DNA of 64,000 nt from Candidatus Koribacter versatilis Ellin345 (GTDB lineage Bacteria > Acidobacteriota > Terriglobia > Terriglobales > Acidobacteriaceae), in the NCBI RefSeq assembly GCF_000014005.1, contig NC_008009.1, positions 2,914,001 to 2,978,000 on the forward strand. Reading direction: 5' to 3'. The position numbers and the translations under genes were made by a program. Position 1 is the first letter of the stretch. Each line of letters starts with the position of its first letter. Below, piece by piece: positions 8,396 through 19,100 of the stretch. The notes under the pieces are model-generated. The model worked only from the letters and a program-made list of their open reading frames with translations. It was not told where the DNA came from and searched no databases.

Positions 8396-10189
8396 ATGGC
8401 AACAACCGCATCGGTTTCGAAGCAGCGTACAGTCGGCGGGAGCTTTTTGCTTGAGGAGCACAAGCTCGACAACGTCTTTACGCCTGAGGATTTCAACGAA
8501 GATCAGCAGATGGTGGCGAAGTTGGCGGAAGATTTCGCCAACAATGAAATCGTGCCGATGATTGAGCGGATCGAGCACAAAGAGTGGGACGTGACGCGCG
8601 AACTGCTGAAGAAGGCCAGCGAGGCGGGGCTGACCAACGCTGATGTTCCGGCGGAGTACGGCGGGTCGGAGATGGACAAGGTGTCGTCTGCGCTGATTGC
8701 CGATCACATTGCGAAATCCGGCAGCTTCTCGGTGAGCTACGGCGCACATAGCGGTATCGGCACACTGCCGATCGTGTACTTCGGCACAGAAGACCAAAAG
8801 AAAAAGTATCTGCCGCGCCTGGCGAGCGGTGAGCTGATTGGTGCTTATGCACTGAGCGAGAGCACGAGCGGTTCGGACGCGATGAATCCGCGGACGAAGG
8901 CGGTGCTGGCGGCCGATGGCAAGCATTACGTGCTGAACGGCGAGAAGATGTGGATCACCAACGCGAACTTCGCGGATTTGTACATTGTGTTTGCGAAGGT
9001 GGATGGCGAGAAGTTCACGGCGTTTATCGTCGAGAAGACCTTCCCGGGCTTCTCGGTGGGCGCGGAAGAGAAGAAGCTCGGGATCCGAGGTTCGTCGACC
9101 GCGCCGCTTATTCTCAACGATTGCCAGGTGCCGGTGGAGAACTTGCTGGGCGAGATCGGCAAGGGTCACATCATCGCGTTCAACATCCTGAACATTGGGC
9201 GCTTCAAGTTGGGTGCGGCGTGCGTGGGCGGAGCGCGCAATATCCTGAGCCATACGATTGCGTACGCGAAACAGCGCAAGGCGTTTGGGAAAGTGATCGC
9301 CGACTTCGGGTTGATTCGCGAGAAGCTGGCCCAGATTGTGGCGGGCATCTACACCGGTGAGGCAATGGTGTATCGCACGGTGGGCATGATGGATGTGGCG
9401 CTCGGTGAAGTGGAAAAGGGCGGCGCGGAGGAATCCAAGGAGACGCGCAAGGCGATCGAGGAGTATGCGGTTGAGTGCTCGATCATCAAGGTCTGGGCGT
9501 CGGAGATGCTCGACATGGCCGTGGACGAGACGGTGCAGGTCTACGGCGGGTATGGGTTCGTCGAGGAGTATCCGGCAGAGCGGGCTTATCGCGATTCACG
9601 CGTGAACCGCATCTTCGAAGGCACGAATGAAATCAACCGGATGATCATCACGGGCTTCCTGATGAAGCGCGCCATCAGCGGACAACTGCCGCTGCTGCCG
9701 GCGATCAAGAAGGTGATGGACGAAGTGATGGCGGGGCCATCGACCGACGAGATCGAAGGCGCGCTGGCGGCGGAGCGGACGATCGTGGGCAACGCTAAGA
9801 AGGTCGGGTTGCTGGTGGCGGGCGCGGCGTCGCAGAAGTACATGCAGGACCTGGTCAATCAGCAGGAAGTGATGGGCGCGATTGCGGACATCATCATTGA
9901 AGCGTTCGCGATGGAATCGGCGGTCCTGCGGACGCAGAAACTGATCGAAAGCAAAGGCGAGAAAGAGGCGGAGGTGGCGACGGCGCTGACGCAAATCTAT
10001 ATCGCCGGAGCGATCGGGCGGGTGGAGGCTTCGGCAAAGAAGGTGATGGCTGCGGTGGCCGAAGGCGACATGCTGCGGACACAGTTGATGATCCTGCGGC
10101 GATTGGTGAAACATGAGCCGGTCAACGTGATTGCGTTGCAGCAGCACGCGGCACAGAAGGTGCTGGAAGCCGACAAGTACGCGTTTTAA
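8396..10189 (+). CDS. fadE: acyl-CoA dehydrogenase
   Basis: This 597-residue FAD-dependent acyl-CoA dehydrogenase performs the first oxidation of beta-oxidation. Visible features are the ALSESTSGSDA substrate/FAD segment, WITNANFAD, the QVYGGYGFVEEYP motif, and RIFEGTNEINRM, which contains the catalytic-base Glu region. It has the C-terminal extension of the roughly 600-residue class, like B. subtilis FadE. The ATG at 8396 has GGAGG 8 nt upstream, so it is preferred over an in-frame TTG at 8369. It is the last gene of the operon and is followed by a strong terminator. Confidence 0.94.
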   Translation: MATTASVSKQRTVGGSFLLEEHKLDNVFTPEDFNEDQQMVAKLAEDFANNEIVPMIERIEHKEWDVTRELLKKASEAGLTNADVPAEYGGSEMDKVSSALIADHIAKSGSFSVSYGAHSGIGTLPIVYFGTEDQKKKYLPRLASGELIGAYALSESTSGSDAMNPRTKAVLAADGKHYVLNGEKMWITNANFADLYIVFAKVDGEKFTAFIVEKTFPGFSVGAEEKKLGIRGSSTAPLILNDCQVPVENLLGEIGKGHIIAFNILNIGRFKLGAACVGGARNILSHTIAYAKQRKAFGKVIADFGLIREKLAQIVAGIYTGEAMVYRTVGMMDVALGEVEKGGAEESKETRKAIEEYAVECSIIKVWASEMLDMAVDETVQVYGGYGFVEEYPAERAYRDSRVNRIFEGTNEINRMIITGFLMKRAISGQLPLLPAIKKVMDEVMAGPSTDEIEGALAAERTIVGNAKKVGLLVAGAASQKYMQDLVNQQEVMGAIADIIIEAFAMESAVLRTQKLIESKGEKEAEVATALTQIYIAGAIGRVEASAKKVMAAVAEGDMLRTQLMILRRLVKHEPVNVIALQQHAAQKVLEADKYAF

Positions 10190-10210
10190 CGCTGTGCCTC
10201 TCCCAGAACG

Positions 10211-10241
10211 TAAGGGCGGATACTTCCGCCCTTAATTTTTT
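10211..10241 (+). terminator. intrinsic terminator of the fad operon
   Basis: TAAGGGCGGA at 10211-10220 pairs perfectly with TCCGCCCTTA at 10225-10234 around a TACT tetraloop. ATTTTTTG follows. This is a textbook rho-independent terminator 22 bp after the fadE stop codon. Confidence 0.9.
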
Positions 10242-10348
10242 GTTACTGGCACTTTCCTCCCATTGCAGTGTACAGGCGGACGGGTATGCTTCCCCGGAAC
10301 ATCGGCGGCCTATTCGTGCCGCACACATCGCAAAAACATGGAGAAACA

Positions 10349-10609
10349 ATGAAGAAGAATCTTCAGATTGGCGTTGTAGGAATCGCTCTGTTCCTGGCGG
10401 GGACGGCCGTTGGGCAGAAGGTCAGCGCAAACCGGCATCCGAACCTTGCGGCCGCACAGAACCACGTCGAGATGGCGCGGCAGAAGTTGAGCGCTGCGCA
10501 GCAGGCAAATGAATTTGATATGGGCGGCCACGCGGCGAAGGCGAAACAGTTGCTGGACGAAGCGTACGGCGAGATTAAAGAGGCAGCAGTAACGGCGAAC
10601 CACAAGTAG
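10349..10609 (+). CDS. small exported protein of unknown function
   Basis: This 86-residue protein starts at ATG 10349, with GGAGA 4 nt upstream. An N-terminal signal peptide runs MKKNLQIGVVGIALFLAGTA, with cleavage likely near VGQ-K. The mature part of about 65 residues is charged and helical, with Ala-rich segments that suggest amphipathic helices. It has no Cys and no domain I recognise. It has its own terminator just downstream and is convergent with pcm. A periplasmic role is all that can be inferred. Confidence 0.7.
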   Translation: MKKNLQIGVVGIALFLAGTAVGQKVSANRHPNLAAAQNHVEMARQKLSAAQQANEFDMGGHAAKAKQLLDEAYGEIKEAAVTANHK

Positions 10610-10632
10610 GTCGCGGTTCATCGCAAAAGACA

Positions 10633-10660
10633 GGGCGCGTGCAGCGCCCTTTTTTCATTT
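10633..10660 (+). terminator. intrinsic terminator
   Basis: GGGCGC at 10633-10638 pairs with GCGCCC at 10644-10649 around a GTGCA loop, followed by six T residues. On the minus strand the same stem is followed by TGTCTTTTG, so it may also end the convergent pcm operon. Confidence 0.85.
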
Positions 10661-11337
10661 TAGCGGGCGGGGCTATAGCCCTGGTTGCCGATGAGAGGGA
10701 CGAAACGGCAGTCGTCGAGTTTCGTGCGCTGCAGGCGGCCTGCTTGTTTGCGGACCACGTATAGCGCTTGCAACTCCGGTGAGCCGACGGGGATCACCAT
10801 TCGTCCGCCTTCTGCGAGTTGGTGGAAGAGTGCGGGCGGAAAATCGGGAACGGCGGCGGCGACGAGGATAACGTCGAAGGGAGCCTGGTCGGCGAGGCCT
10901 TCGCTGCCATCGCCGGTGATGACGCTGATGTTGGTGTAGCCAAGATGTTCGAGGTGGATGCGCGCCAGGGCGGCCAACTCGGCATGGCGCTCGATGGTGA
11001 AGACCTGTGCAGCGAGCGCGCCCAGCAATGCGGCCTGGTATCCGGTACCGGTGCCGACTTCGAGAACCTTATCGGCGGGAGCGATCTGGGCGGCTTCGAG
11101 CATGCGGGCGACGATGTAGGGCTGCGATATCGTTTGCCCGAGCGGAATGGGCAGCGGATGGTCGGCGTAGGCATCGGGATGATATCGCGCGACGACAAAT
11201 TCTTCGCGCGGAATGGTGGCCATGGCGTTGAGCACCCGCTCGTCGCGAATGCCGCGCTGGCGGAGTTGGGTATCGATCATGCGGGCACGATCGAGCGCGA
11301 AGCCGGTGAGATCGGGACTAGCTGCCATGTCTGTCAA
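10660..11337 (-). CDS. pcm: protein-L-isoaspartate O-methyltransferase
   Basis: This 225-residue SAM-dependent methyltransferase repairs isoaspartyl residues in damaged proteins. The SAM-binding motif I EVGTGTGYQAALLG is present, the N-terminal MIDTQLRQRGIRDERVLNAM segment is typical of Pcm, and the PREEFV and AYAD motifs follow. It is the last of four co-directional genes, 15 bp after tamB. Its placement behind outer-membrane assembly genes suggests shared expression rather than a direct role in assembly. An internal start (MAASPD) would shorten it by three residues. Confidence 0.93.
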   Translation of the reverse strand: MTDMAASPDLTGFALDRARMIDTQLRQRGIRDERVLNAMATIPREEFVVARYHPDAYADHPLPIPLGQTISQPYIVARMLEAAQIAPADKVLEVGTGTGYQAALLGALAAQVFTIERHAELAALARIHLEHLGYTNISVITGDGSEGLADQAPFDVILVAAAVPDFPPALFHQLAEGGRMVIPVGSPELQALYVVRKQAGRLQRTKLDDCRFVPLIGNQGYSPAR

Positions 11338-11352
11338 AGGTAACGCAGCGAG

Positions 11353-14300
11353 TTAACGTTTGCGCTGCCGCACCTGCACTTCAAATCCTACGACACCGTA
11401 CTCGTCGCGCACGCCTACGATCGAAACATTCCGGTTCACGTTGTACTCGAATTGGATCACCTGCTGGGCTGATTGGGTGAGGTTGGTGATGTACGTCAGA
11501 GTGATATTTCCTGAGACTTGCTGTTCGACGGTGATGCGCGCGTTAGGGTTGTTCTCTGCTCCGCCGACTTCGGGATCAATCTTGATGCGACTGGCGCCGA
11601 AGAGCTTCTGCACGCGACTGCTAATGGCAGCATTCAGGGCCGAGCCAAGAACCGCGCTGGATGCGGTTTCCGTGAACTGCGAACTGCCCGGAGCCATATA
11701 GGGCTGGGTGGTGTGTCCGAAGGCGAGGAGGGCGAAGACATCCGCGGTGGGCAGCGGTGGGTCGGAACGATAACTGGTGTTGAGTTTCTCGGTGGTGCCG
11801 TGCAGGCCGATGGAAATGTCGTAGTCGCTGACGCGCGCTGAGGCCTCGAGATCGAGAACGGGATCGATCTTCGTCGGATTCGCGAAGAGGATGTCGCCGC
11901 GATCCAAGCGATATTTGGTGCCGTTGAAGGTAACGTTGCCTTCGACGATGCTGATGCGTCCGAGAAGGACAGGGCGCAAGGCGGTGCCACGAAGACGAAG
12001 ATCCACGTTCCCGGTGATACGCGCCAGCGAGGTCTGCACTTGCAACTCGGGAGTGGAGATCACGCGAACATCGAAGTGCAAGTTGTTAAGTGGCGAATCG
12101 GGTTTGGGTGTCGCGGGAAGATTCTTGGAAGTTGCGAAATAGCTCGCGAAATCGAAGCGTGGATTCAGTCCGAACTTGTTGATGACGACGTCGCCGGAGA
12201 GCATAGCGTTCTTGACTGTGCCAACGAGGCGAAGGTCGGCGTCGCCGTTGGAGCTGACGCCTTCCGGATAGCGGATGCGGACGTCTTTGCCGGTGGCAGC
12301 AAGATTAAAGCTGATGATGCGGCCGTACCCGATAAATCCGCTGATGGCGAGGTCGCCGCCGCCGGTGTGTGCGGTGAGGCTCTCGACCTGGAGACGATCT
12401 TCGTTGAACACCAGGCTACCGTTGAGATCGCTAAGACCGTTCGGAAGATCGACGTACGATACTCCGGCGTGCTCGATGGTGATGCGTCCGCGGATGGAAG
12501 GATCTTTGATGTTGCCGCCGACGCGGACAGCGATGTTGGTGTTTCCGTAAGCGACGAGATCGGGATTGAAACTCTGGAGGAAGGTGAGGTTGACCTTGCC
12601 GTCGGCGCGGACCTTGATGGGCTGGGTGCCGGTAAGTTGCACGGTGCCTGTAGAAGTAAGGTCGGTGTTCTCGCCGGTGATGCGGAAGGCTTCGAGCTTG
12701 GCGATGCCGCCCTTGTACGTCGCAACCAGCGGGCCGACGTTGCGCAGCGTCTTGCCTTCGACGACGGACTCGTACTTCGGAATTTCGAGCCGAGCTTCCA
12801 GGTCGACCGGGTGACGCAAGGGTCCGGTCACGTGAAGCGTGCCATCGATCGACGAATGACCGCGAGCAATGCCCTGGAGGAAAGGTTGGAGATCAACATT
12901 GCCGAATGCGACGGTGATGTCGCTTGGCAAATCGCCGCGCATGCGAATACTGCCCTTCCCTTCGACGGTTGCGGTGACGAAGTGGGAATTGGTGGTGACG
13001 TCGAGAGTCTCGCCGTGGGTAGTGGCGTCAATGAGGAGTTCGCCTTCTTTCTTGCCGCCTAGCGAGACATTGCCGACGCGCACGTGGCCTTCGATGTGAG
13101 GCTCCGACAGCGTGCCACTGCCCTTGGCGTTGAACTCGGCGATGCCGGTGAGTTTTACCTTCGACGTTTGCACCTCCGGGAACCGTAGAAGGTCTATGCC
13201 GGTTCCACGGAGATCGAACTGGAAGGCCTCGGTTGAGACGTTGATCAAGCCGGAGCCCTCGGCCTTGGCGGAGTCGGAAGTCGCTTGAATGTTTGAGAAC
13301 CTGGCCTCGCGTCCGCTGAATGTGAGATCGGTGGAGAGCGACTGCATCGGCTGACCGTAGGCGGTGCCGTCAATGATCGTGAGCACGCCGGTGCCGCGCG
13401 GATCGAGGCGGGTGCCTTCCATCTGGATCTCGAGGTTGAGCGTGCCCGTGACGGGATAGTTGAAGCCAAGGAGAGCCTGCGCATCTTCGACGCGGGCGTC
13501 GCGAATCCGGGCGTTGCCGTGAAAGACGGACGTATCCGTGAAGGCGCCGTTCTGGAGCGTGGTGCTGGCTGCGACTTCAAAACGCGCACTGCCGCTGCGC
13601 AATACTCCGCCACGAACGGACGCACCGCTCGGCCCGTATGCGACGTATCCGTCAAAAGAATCCCAATGGAAGCGGACGGGCTTGGTTTGCGGAAGAGGCG
13701 CGGGCGTAGTTCCCTGCTTGATCTCCGGCTTCCCTTTTTTGTGCAGCGCCTTCACTAACTCGGGTTCGTGGGTGGCAGCAGTTGGCGGCTTGATAACGGT
13801 TTCGAAATCAGTAAGGCGGAGATGGCCGTTGATATTGGGCAGTGACGGATTGCCTTCGATCGTCCCCTGGAACGAACCCTCGCCAGCGACCTGCAACGGC
13901 ATTTCGTTGCCAAGCTTCATGAGGAGGGGCTCGAGTTCATTCATGTTGGTGGTGGTGAGACCGACAGCGAGATCGAAGTTTCGGGGACTGGCAAAGCCGG
14001 TGGCATTGAGGTGCGTGCCGCGAGATTGCAGGTCGGCTTGCGAGATGCGCACGGAGTTGTCGCGGACCGCGTAGGTGCCCTGGAAGTGCGCTCCAAGAGG
14101 CATCTGATGGGGATCAGCGGTGGCAGGAGGAACGGCGTCGAGGGCGAGCTTGAGTTCGGCAGCGATTGGTCTTCCCTGCCAAGCGAACTCGGCTTTTCCG
14201 GAAGCGGAGCCGACGGCGTGCAGCGAAGAAAGTGGCAAAGAGGTGCTGTGGAACATGGCTGCGATGCGTTCGAGTTGAAGGTTGTGCAACTCGAACTTGC

Positions 14301-15462
14301 CGTCGGCATTTTGCTCGACGGCCTCAATAGCATGCGCGCCTTTGGCACGACTGGAAGGCGATTCAACGTGTTCGCGAGGAGGGGCGTTCCAGTGCAGCAC
14401 GGTGAAAGCACCGCCGACACTTCCACCCAGCGCGTTGAGGGCTACCTGGTCGAAGGCGAGTTTGTCGCGGTCTACGTAGTAATTCGAAGAACCGGAAACC
14501 GAGATCACGTGGACAGAAGGATTGCTCCAGCCGACATCGAGCAGCGTCACGTTGCCGTTGGAGAGGAACCTCTGGGCGTCGAACGCGCCTTTGCCGCGCA
14601 ATTCCACGGAGCCAGATTGCACGCCTTTGACACGAGTGATGGCCGCGATCTGGCGCAGGTCGATCTTTGCGGTGTAGTTTCCCTCGACGCGTGGCTCTGC
14701 GAAGTTCGTGAGCTTGCCATCGAACGCGAGTTCGGAGCGCTCCGAGATAATGTGAGCGGCGCGCATCTCGATCGAGTTACGGTAGAGGCGGAAATCGAAA
14801 ACTGCACCGAGAGAGAACGGGCGCAAGTCGTCGTATTGGGCGTCGAATTTTCCGAGCTCGATGCGGCCGTTGTAGAACTCCGGATTGCTTTGGTAGCCGA
14901 GCCGGATTGTGAGATCGCTCGCGGCGAGGTCAAACGGCGTTCTGCGCTCGTTGACCTTCAGCAGGCCGTTGGTGACTACGAGGTTGCGAACGGCGATGTC
15001 AAAGAGTGGATCCATGGGGCCGGTCGGAATCCCGGCCTTGCGAGTGCGCGGCGTGGGTTGGTTGGTGCTGCCGTCGGGATAAACGAGGAGATTTACGGAT
15101 GGATTCGAGACGTTCAGGTTCTTAAGACTGATTTGGCGCTGGAGGAACGAGACGATGCGAATATTGGCGTCAATGCGGCGGACCTGCAGCAGCGGCGCCT
15201 GACCAGCGGGCTCGAGGCCGTGGATGGTGAGGCTGTCGATTCCGATGCGCAGACGAGCAAGGTTCCACTGGATGCGGCCAATTTCGACTTTGCCACCGGT
15301 GGCATCTTCCAGTTGATTGATGATGCGGTGACGAATGAGTTCGCGGAAGCTGTCGCTGGTGAGGTACCAACCGGTGCAGACGAACGTAAGCAGGACGAGC
15401 GAGCCGTAGACCGCCTGGCGGATCTTGCGACGTTTGCGGGTCGTCGGTTTCGCGTCGGTCAT
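11353..15462 (-). CDS. tamB: TamB-family (AsmA-like) envelope bridge protein
   Basis: This 1369-residue protein has an N-terminal membrane anchor (residues about 16-35), an AsmA-like start (SDSFRELIRHRI, then VEIGRIQWNL), a long body of repetitive beta-strand sequence expected to form a lipid-conducting groove, and a conserved C-terminal TamB domain ending in FEVQVRQRKR. TamB proteins span the periplasm, partner a TamA/BamA barrel, and are implicated in phospholipid transport and autotransporter assembly. Its ATG overlaps the stop codon of the upstream SurA-like gene by 4 bp (ATGA), and the barrel gene lies just upstream, which supports the assignment strongly. Confidence 0.92.
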   Translation of the reverse strand: MTDAKPTTRKRRKIRQAVYGSLVLLTFVCTGWYLTSDSFRELIRHRIINQLEDATGGKVEIGRIQWNLARLRIGIDSLTIHGLEPAGQAPLLQVRRIDANIRIVSFLQRQISLKNLNVSNPSVNLLVYPDGSTNQPTPRTRKAGIPTGPMDPLFDIAVRNLVVTNGLLKVNERRTPFDLAASDLTIRLGYQSNPEFYNGRIELGKFDAQYDDLRPFSLGAVFDFRLYRNSIEMRAAHIISERSELAFDGKLTNFAEPRVEGNYTAKIDLRQIAAITRVKGVQSGSVELRGKGAFDAQRFLSNGNVTLLDVGWSNPSVHVISVSGSSNYYVDRDKLAFDQVALNALGGSVGGAFTVLHWNAPPREHVESPSSRAKGAHAIEAVEQNADGKFELHNLQLERIAAMFHSTSLPLSSLHAVGSASGKAEFAWQGRPIAAELKLALDAVPPATADPHQMPLGAHFQGTYAVRDNSVRISQADLQSRGTHLNATGFASPRNFDLAVGLTTTNMNELEPLLMKLGNEMPLQVAGEGSFQGTIEGNPSLPNINGHLRLTDFETVIKPPTAATHEPELVKALHKKGKPEIKQGTTPAPLPQTKPVRFHWDSFDGYVAYGPSGASVRGGVLRSGSARFEVAASTTLQNGAFTDTSVFHGNARIRDARVEDAQALLGFNYPVTGTLNLEIQMEGTRLDPRGTGVLTIIDGTAYGQPMQSLSTDLTFSGREARFSNIQATSDSAKAEGSGLINVSTEAFQFDLRGTGIDLLRFPEVQTSKVKLTGIAEFNAKGSGTLSEPHIEGHVRVGNVSLGGKKEGELLIDATTHGETLDVTTNSHFVTATVEGKGSIRMRGDLPSDITVAFGNVDLQPFLQGIARGHSSIDGTLHVTGPLRHPVDLEARLEIPKYESVVEGKTLRNVGPLVATYKGGIAKLEAFRITGENTDLTSTGTVQLTGTQPIKVRADGKVNLTFLQSFNPDLVAYGNTNIAVRVGGNIKDPSIRGRITIEHAGVSYVDLPNGLSDLNGSLVFNEDRLQVESLTAHTGGGDLAISGFIGYGRIISFNLAATGKDVRIRYPEGVSSNGDADLRLVGTVKNAMLSGDVVINKFGLNPRFDFASYFATSKNLPATPKPDSPLNNLHFDVRVISTPELQVQTSLARITGNVDLRLRGTALRPVLLGRISIVEGNVTFNGTKYRLDRGDILFANPTKIDPVLDLEASARVSDYDISIGLHGTTEKLNTSYRSDPPLPTADVFALLAFGHTTQPYMAPGSSQFTETASSAVLGSALNAAISSRVQKLFGASRIKIDPEVGGAENNPNARITVEQQVSGNITLTYITNLTQSAQQVIQFEYNVNRNVSIVGVRDEYGVVGFEVQVRQRKR

Positions 15463-16163
15463 TGCACTTCCCTATTGGCAGCCTGTGCTGCGGGTGCGGC
15501 CGAAGGGACGATCCAGCGGATGTCGGCGTGGTTGTGCAATTCCTGCAGCCAGTTGGTCAGCAGGGTTGCCATGCGCTGCTGGCGCAGGATCTCTTCAATC
15601 TTCGGGGAGACGACGGTGAGCTCTTCGGGCTTCTCGCCACGCTTTTGAACTTCCGGAACGTAATTGTTCTTGTAGTAGCTCTCGACGTCGGCGCGCGCGA
15701 TACGGCTCTCGGGACGCAGGCGCAGATTGATGAAGCGGAGTGCTTCCAATTGCGCGGTCGTCTTGCGGCGGACGGTTTCCTGATCCAGGCCGTAGGTCTG
15801 CAAGAGGCTTCGCCAGGCTTCGTCGGTGGTCGCTTGCGGATAGAGTTTACGCAGATCATCGAGCGACTTGGTGATTTCGCGCTCTTCGGCGGCGGCGATT
15901 TGCGAGTCACCGATTTGGGCTTGAATGAGTCGCTGATCAACAAGGTGCTGAAGAACCTCGCGACGATCATTTTCGGTAAAGCTGGAGATGAGGCGTCCCT
16001 GTTGAAGCGCTTCGAAGGCAACGGCCTCGTCCCAATCGCTCTGAAGAATCGGAGTGGAATCCACGGAGGCCACAAGGCGGTCGATCACCTCGCCTGCACG
16101 GGAGCTTGGGACCGCGAGTGCGAGGACAAGTGCCAATCCGAGTTTGTGAACCAGTCGATTCAT
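15459..16163 (-). CDS. SurA N-domain-like periplasmic chaperone lacking a PPIase domain
   Basis: This 234-residue exported protein has a signal peptide (ALVLALAVPSSRAG) followed by a SurA-like N domain: the start VIDRLVASVDSTPILQSDWD is characteristic, with a helical body containing VLQHLVDQRLIQAQI. Classical SurA then carries one or two parvulin domains; here the protein ends after a C-terminal helix and no parvulin sequence is visible. It probably binds unfolded outer-membrane proteins without isomerase activity. It lies between the BamA/TamA-like gene (1-bp stop-start overlap, TGATG) and tamB (4-bp overlap), so the three are almost certainly translated together. Confidence 0.8.
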   Translation of the reverse strand: MNRLVHKLGLALVLALAVPSSRAGEVIDRLVASVDSTPILQSDWDEAVAFEALQQGRLISSFTENDRREVLQHLVDQRLIQAQIGDSQIAAAEEREITKSLDDLRKLYPQATTDEAWRSLLQTYGLDQETVRRKTTAQLEALRFINLRLRPESRIARADVESYYKNNYVPEVQKRGEKPEELTVVSPKIEEILRQQRMATLLTNWLQELHNHADIRWIVPSAAPAAQAANREVQ

Positions 16164-19100
16164 CAGAAGGTTTGACCGATGCTAAAGAAGACGTTGACCC
16201 GCGTGGTGGACGATGTCGAGTTGTCGTTCAGGATCGGGTAGCGCGTCGGATTGATGGCGTAGCCGATGTCGAATCGGACGGGCCCAACCGGCGTATGGTA
16301 GCGAATCCCGAGTCCGACCGCTTGCGCAAGATAACCGTAGTCGCAGGGCGGCGGGTTTGAGCCGTCGGCAGGCTTCTGCGAGCAGGCCGCAATGGTTGGC
16401 TGATGCAACCGCCCGAGGCCAGTCCACATGTGGGAGACGGTGTCGAAGACGTTGCCCATATCGTGAAAGAAGACAAAGCTGAGGTTGTCGTCTACGAAGG
16501 GCAAGGTTGGTGGTGGCATGCGCAACTCAAGGCTGTTCACGAAAAGCGCGTTGCCTCCGATGGGATATCCGGTGAACTGATCGCGCGGGCCGGCCTGGTT
16601 AATGGAGTACCCGCGGAGAGAGTTGCCGCCACCTGCGTAGAAGCGTTCCGGCAGCGGGACGAGAGTGGAATTCTGGTATGGCGACTCGAGACCAATACGC
16701 AAGGACCGCGCGAAGACCCAGTGTTTCGCACCGAACTGGTAGTAGCTGGAGTTCTGTACGAGGATGCGACTGAAGTCCTCTTCAGAACCGAGCCTGGTGG
16801 AAGCAATACCGATATCGGCGGTGGTGTACATGCCTTTGTGGGCGTCGATTGGGTCGTCGCGCCGATCGTAGATGACGGTGACTCCCGGCATGCCGATGCG
16901 CGTCGGTTGCGAATACAGGGGAATGAGTGCGGGATCGATTTGCAGCGTGGTGGGATCTACGTTGACGCGACGATAGCTGTATCGGTAAAGCATCGTCCAT
17001 GTCTTACTGATGACCTGCTCGGCCTGGATGGAGCCTTCGGCGCGCTCCGAGGTGAAGGTCAGTACGTCGGCGGATTTGTCATAGAAACCAGTCAGAGAGA
17101 GGCGCCAGTTTTCCTTTGCGAATAGGCGCGGCGCGGTGTAGCTGACGAGCCCGCGCTGTTCGAGTTTTCCGTAGCGAGCTTTGATGACGAAGGTATGGTC
17201 GCGTCCAAAGACGTTGAGACGCGTCAGTTCGAACGAGAAACGTGGACTCCATCCGGTGGTGCCGTTCGGGGTGTTGGACGATCCCTGGCTGCTGCCGGTG
17301 GCGAACTCGAAGCCGACGCCGTAGTTGAATGTCCAGCGGCGCGCCTCGTCGAGCTGGAAGATTACGTTCCTGCGCTGGGCGGTACCGTCGGGGTCCTGGA
17401 TGGCGACGTTGGCTTCGCTGAAGATTCCCAGGTCGTAGAGGCGACGTTGGGTATCGAGCATATCCAGCTGGCTGAGGGGGTCGCCGTCATGCACGTGCAT
17501 GCGCTTGGCAACAACTCCGGGACGCGTGTAGTGCAAGCCGTAAACATAAACGCGGTCTACGAAGACGCGGGTGCCCTCGTGAATTTCATAAGTCAGGTCC
17601 ATGGAGTGAGGATCGCCGCTGTAAGGGAGCGTGGTGATCTTCATGTCCATGTTGGGAAAGCCGCGATTGAAGTAGTAACTGATGATCGCGTCGCGATCGG
17701 CTGCGACGGCGTACTCGGAATAAGGCTGGCCTTCGTCGAGTGAGAGCTGCGGCTGGAACTCGGCGGTTGGAATCGCGAGATTGCCGATTACGGTGAGAGT
17801 GTGGACGCGCGACTGTTCGCCTTCGTCGATACGGAAGACGATGCGAAGGTCACCACTTTTACCGCGATAGTTGTCCTCGACGTCGGCTTTTACGGATACA
17901 TCTTGAAAACCGTTGGTCTTATAGAGGGCGGTGATGGCGGCAACATCGCGCGCCAGCATGGCCTGGCTGAACTTGCCGTGCGTCAGCAGCATGGTCGCGG
18001 TCTGAACGCTAAGGCGCTCCCGGATCGTATCTTTCGGGAAGTACTTGTTGCCTTGGACGTCCACTGACTGGAGGCTGTGGCGTTCACCAGCGTCAACGTT
18101 GTAAACGATGTCGAGTTTCTGGTTATCGAGGGTGCGGTTTCGCGAGTAGTTGACCTTGACGTCGAAATAACCCTCGGACTGATAGTAGTCGCGGAGGTTG
18201 CGGGTTCCTTCGTTCAGGAGATCGTCGTCGGCTGCGTTCTCTTCGTACACAGGAACATAGCGCTTGATCTTACCGCGGCTGAGTTTCGCGCCTTCAACGT
18301 CAATCTTCACCACCGGCCCGCGTTGCACCGTGAAGATGAAATCCACGGTGTCGCTGTCGTGGTTGTAGGACTGTCGCGCGAGCGTGACCTGGGCTTCGAG
18401 GAGGTCGCGCTTCTGATACTTCTTGCGGAGGCGCTCGAGGGCGCGGGTGGCGTCGGACGCCTTGACCTTGGCGCCGGGCTTGATCTTGGTGATGGACTCG
18501 ACTTCCTCCTGTGTGAATCCCGACTCGCCGTGGACCTCGATTTTGCCGACACGCGCGAGCGGGCCGGGAGCGAGATGGAAAAATACTTCCGCCTGCCGGC
18601 TGTCTTCATGCTTCTTCAGCGTGTAAGTGAAACTCGACTCGTAGTAGCCGTTGTCTTCCATGACGCCGGTCATTTGCGTGATGGCCTGCTTAATCCCGGT
18701 GTCGGTGAGGGCGTGTCCGAGTTCGAGCTTAGTGGCGTTGAGGAGCTGGCGCAGGCTTGGCGCACCTTTCGGGCGGCCATTGAGGTTCACATCACCAATG
18801 AAATAGCGGTATTGCAAGGCGAAGGTGAGAACGACGTCGCCGTTGGGAGCGGGATCGGTTTCAGCGGAGATGTCGGAGAAGAGGCCGGTAGCGAAAAGCG
18901 CCTTAATACTTGCGCTCGCCGCGGCGCGGGTAAAGGGATCGCCCACCTTCACGGTCAGGTACTCGGTAAGAGGGTCGGTGCTGGCTAGGCTCGCGCCCCG
19001 GAACCGGATTTCAGCGATACGTTTTGCGGCTGGCCCGTTGGTGGAAGCAGGGATGTCCTGGGCGACAAGGCGGGCAGAACAGGCGCAAGCCAGCGCGATG

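Noticed and set aside
14011-15648. 545-residue plus-strand frame opposite tamB and the SurA-like gene
   Set aside because: Runs antisense across two real genes and their overlap; no domain, composition typical of a complementary-strand frame.
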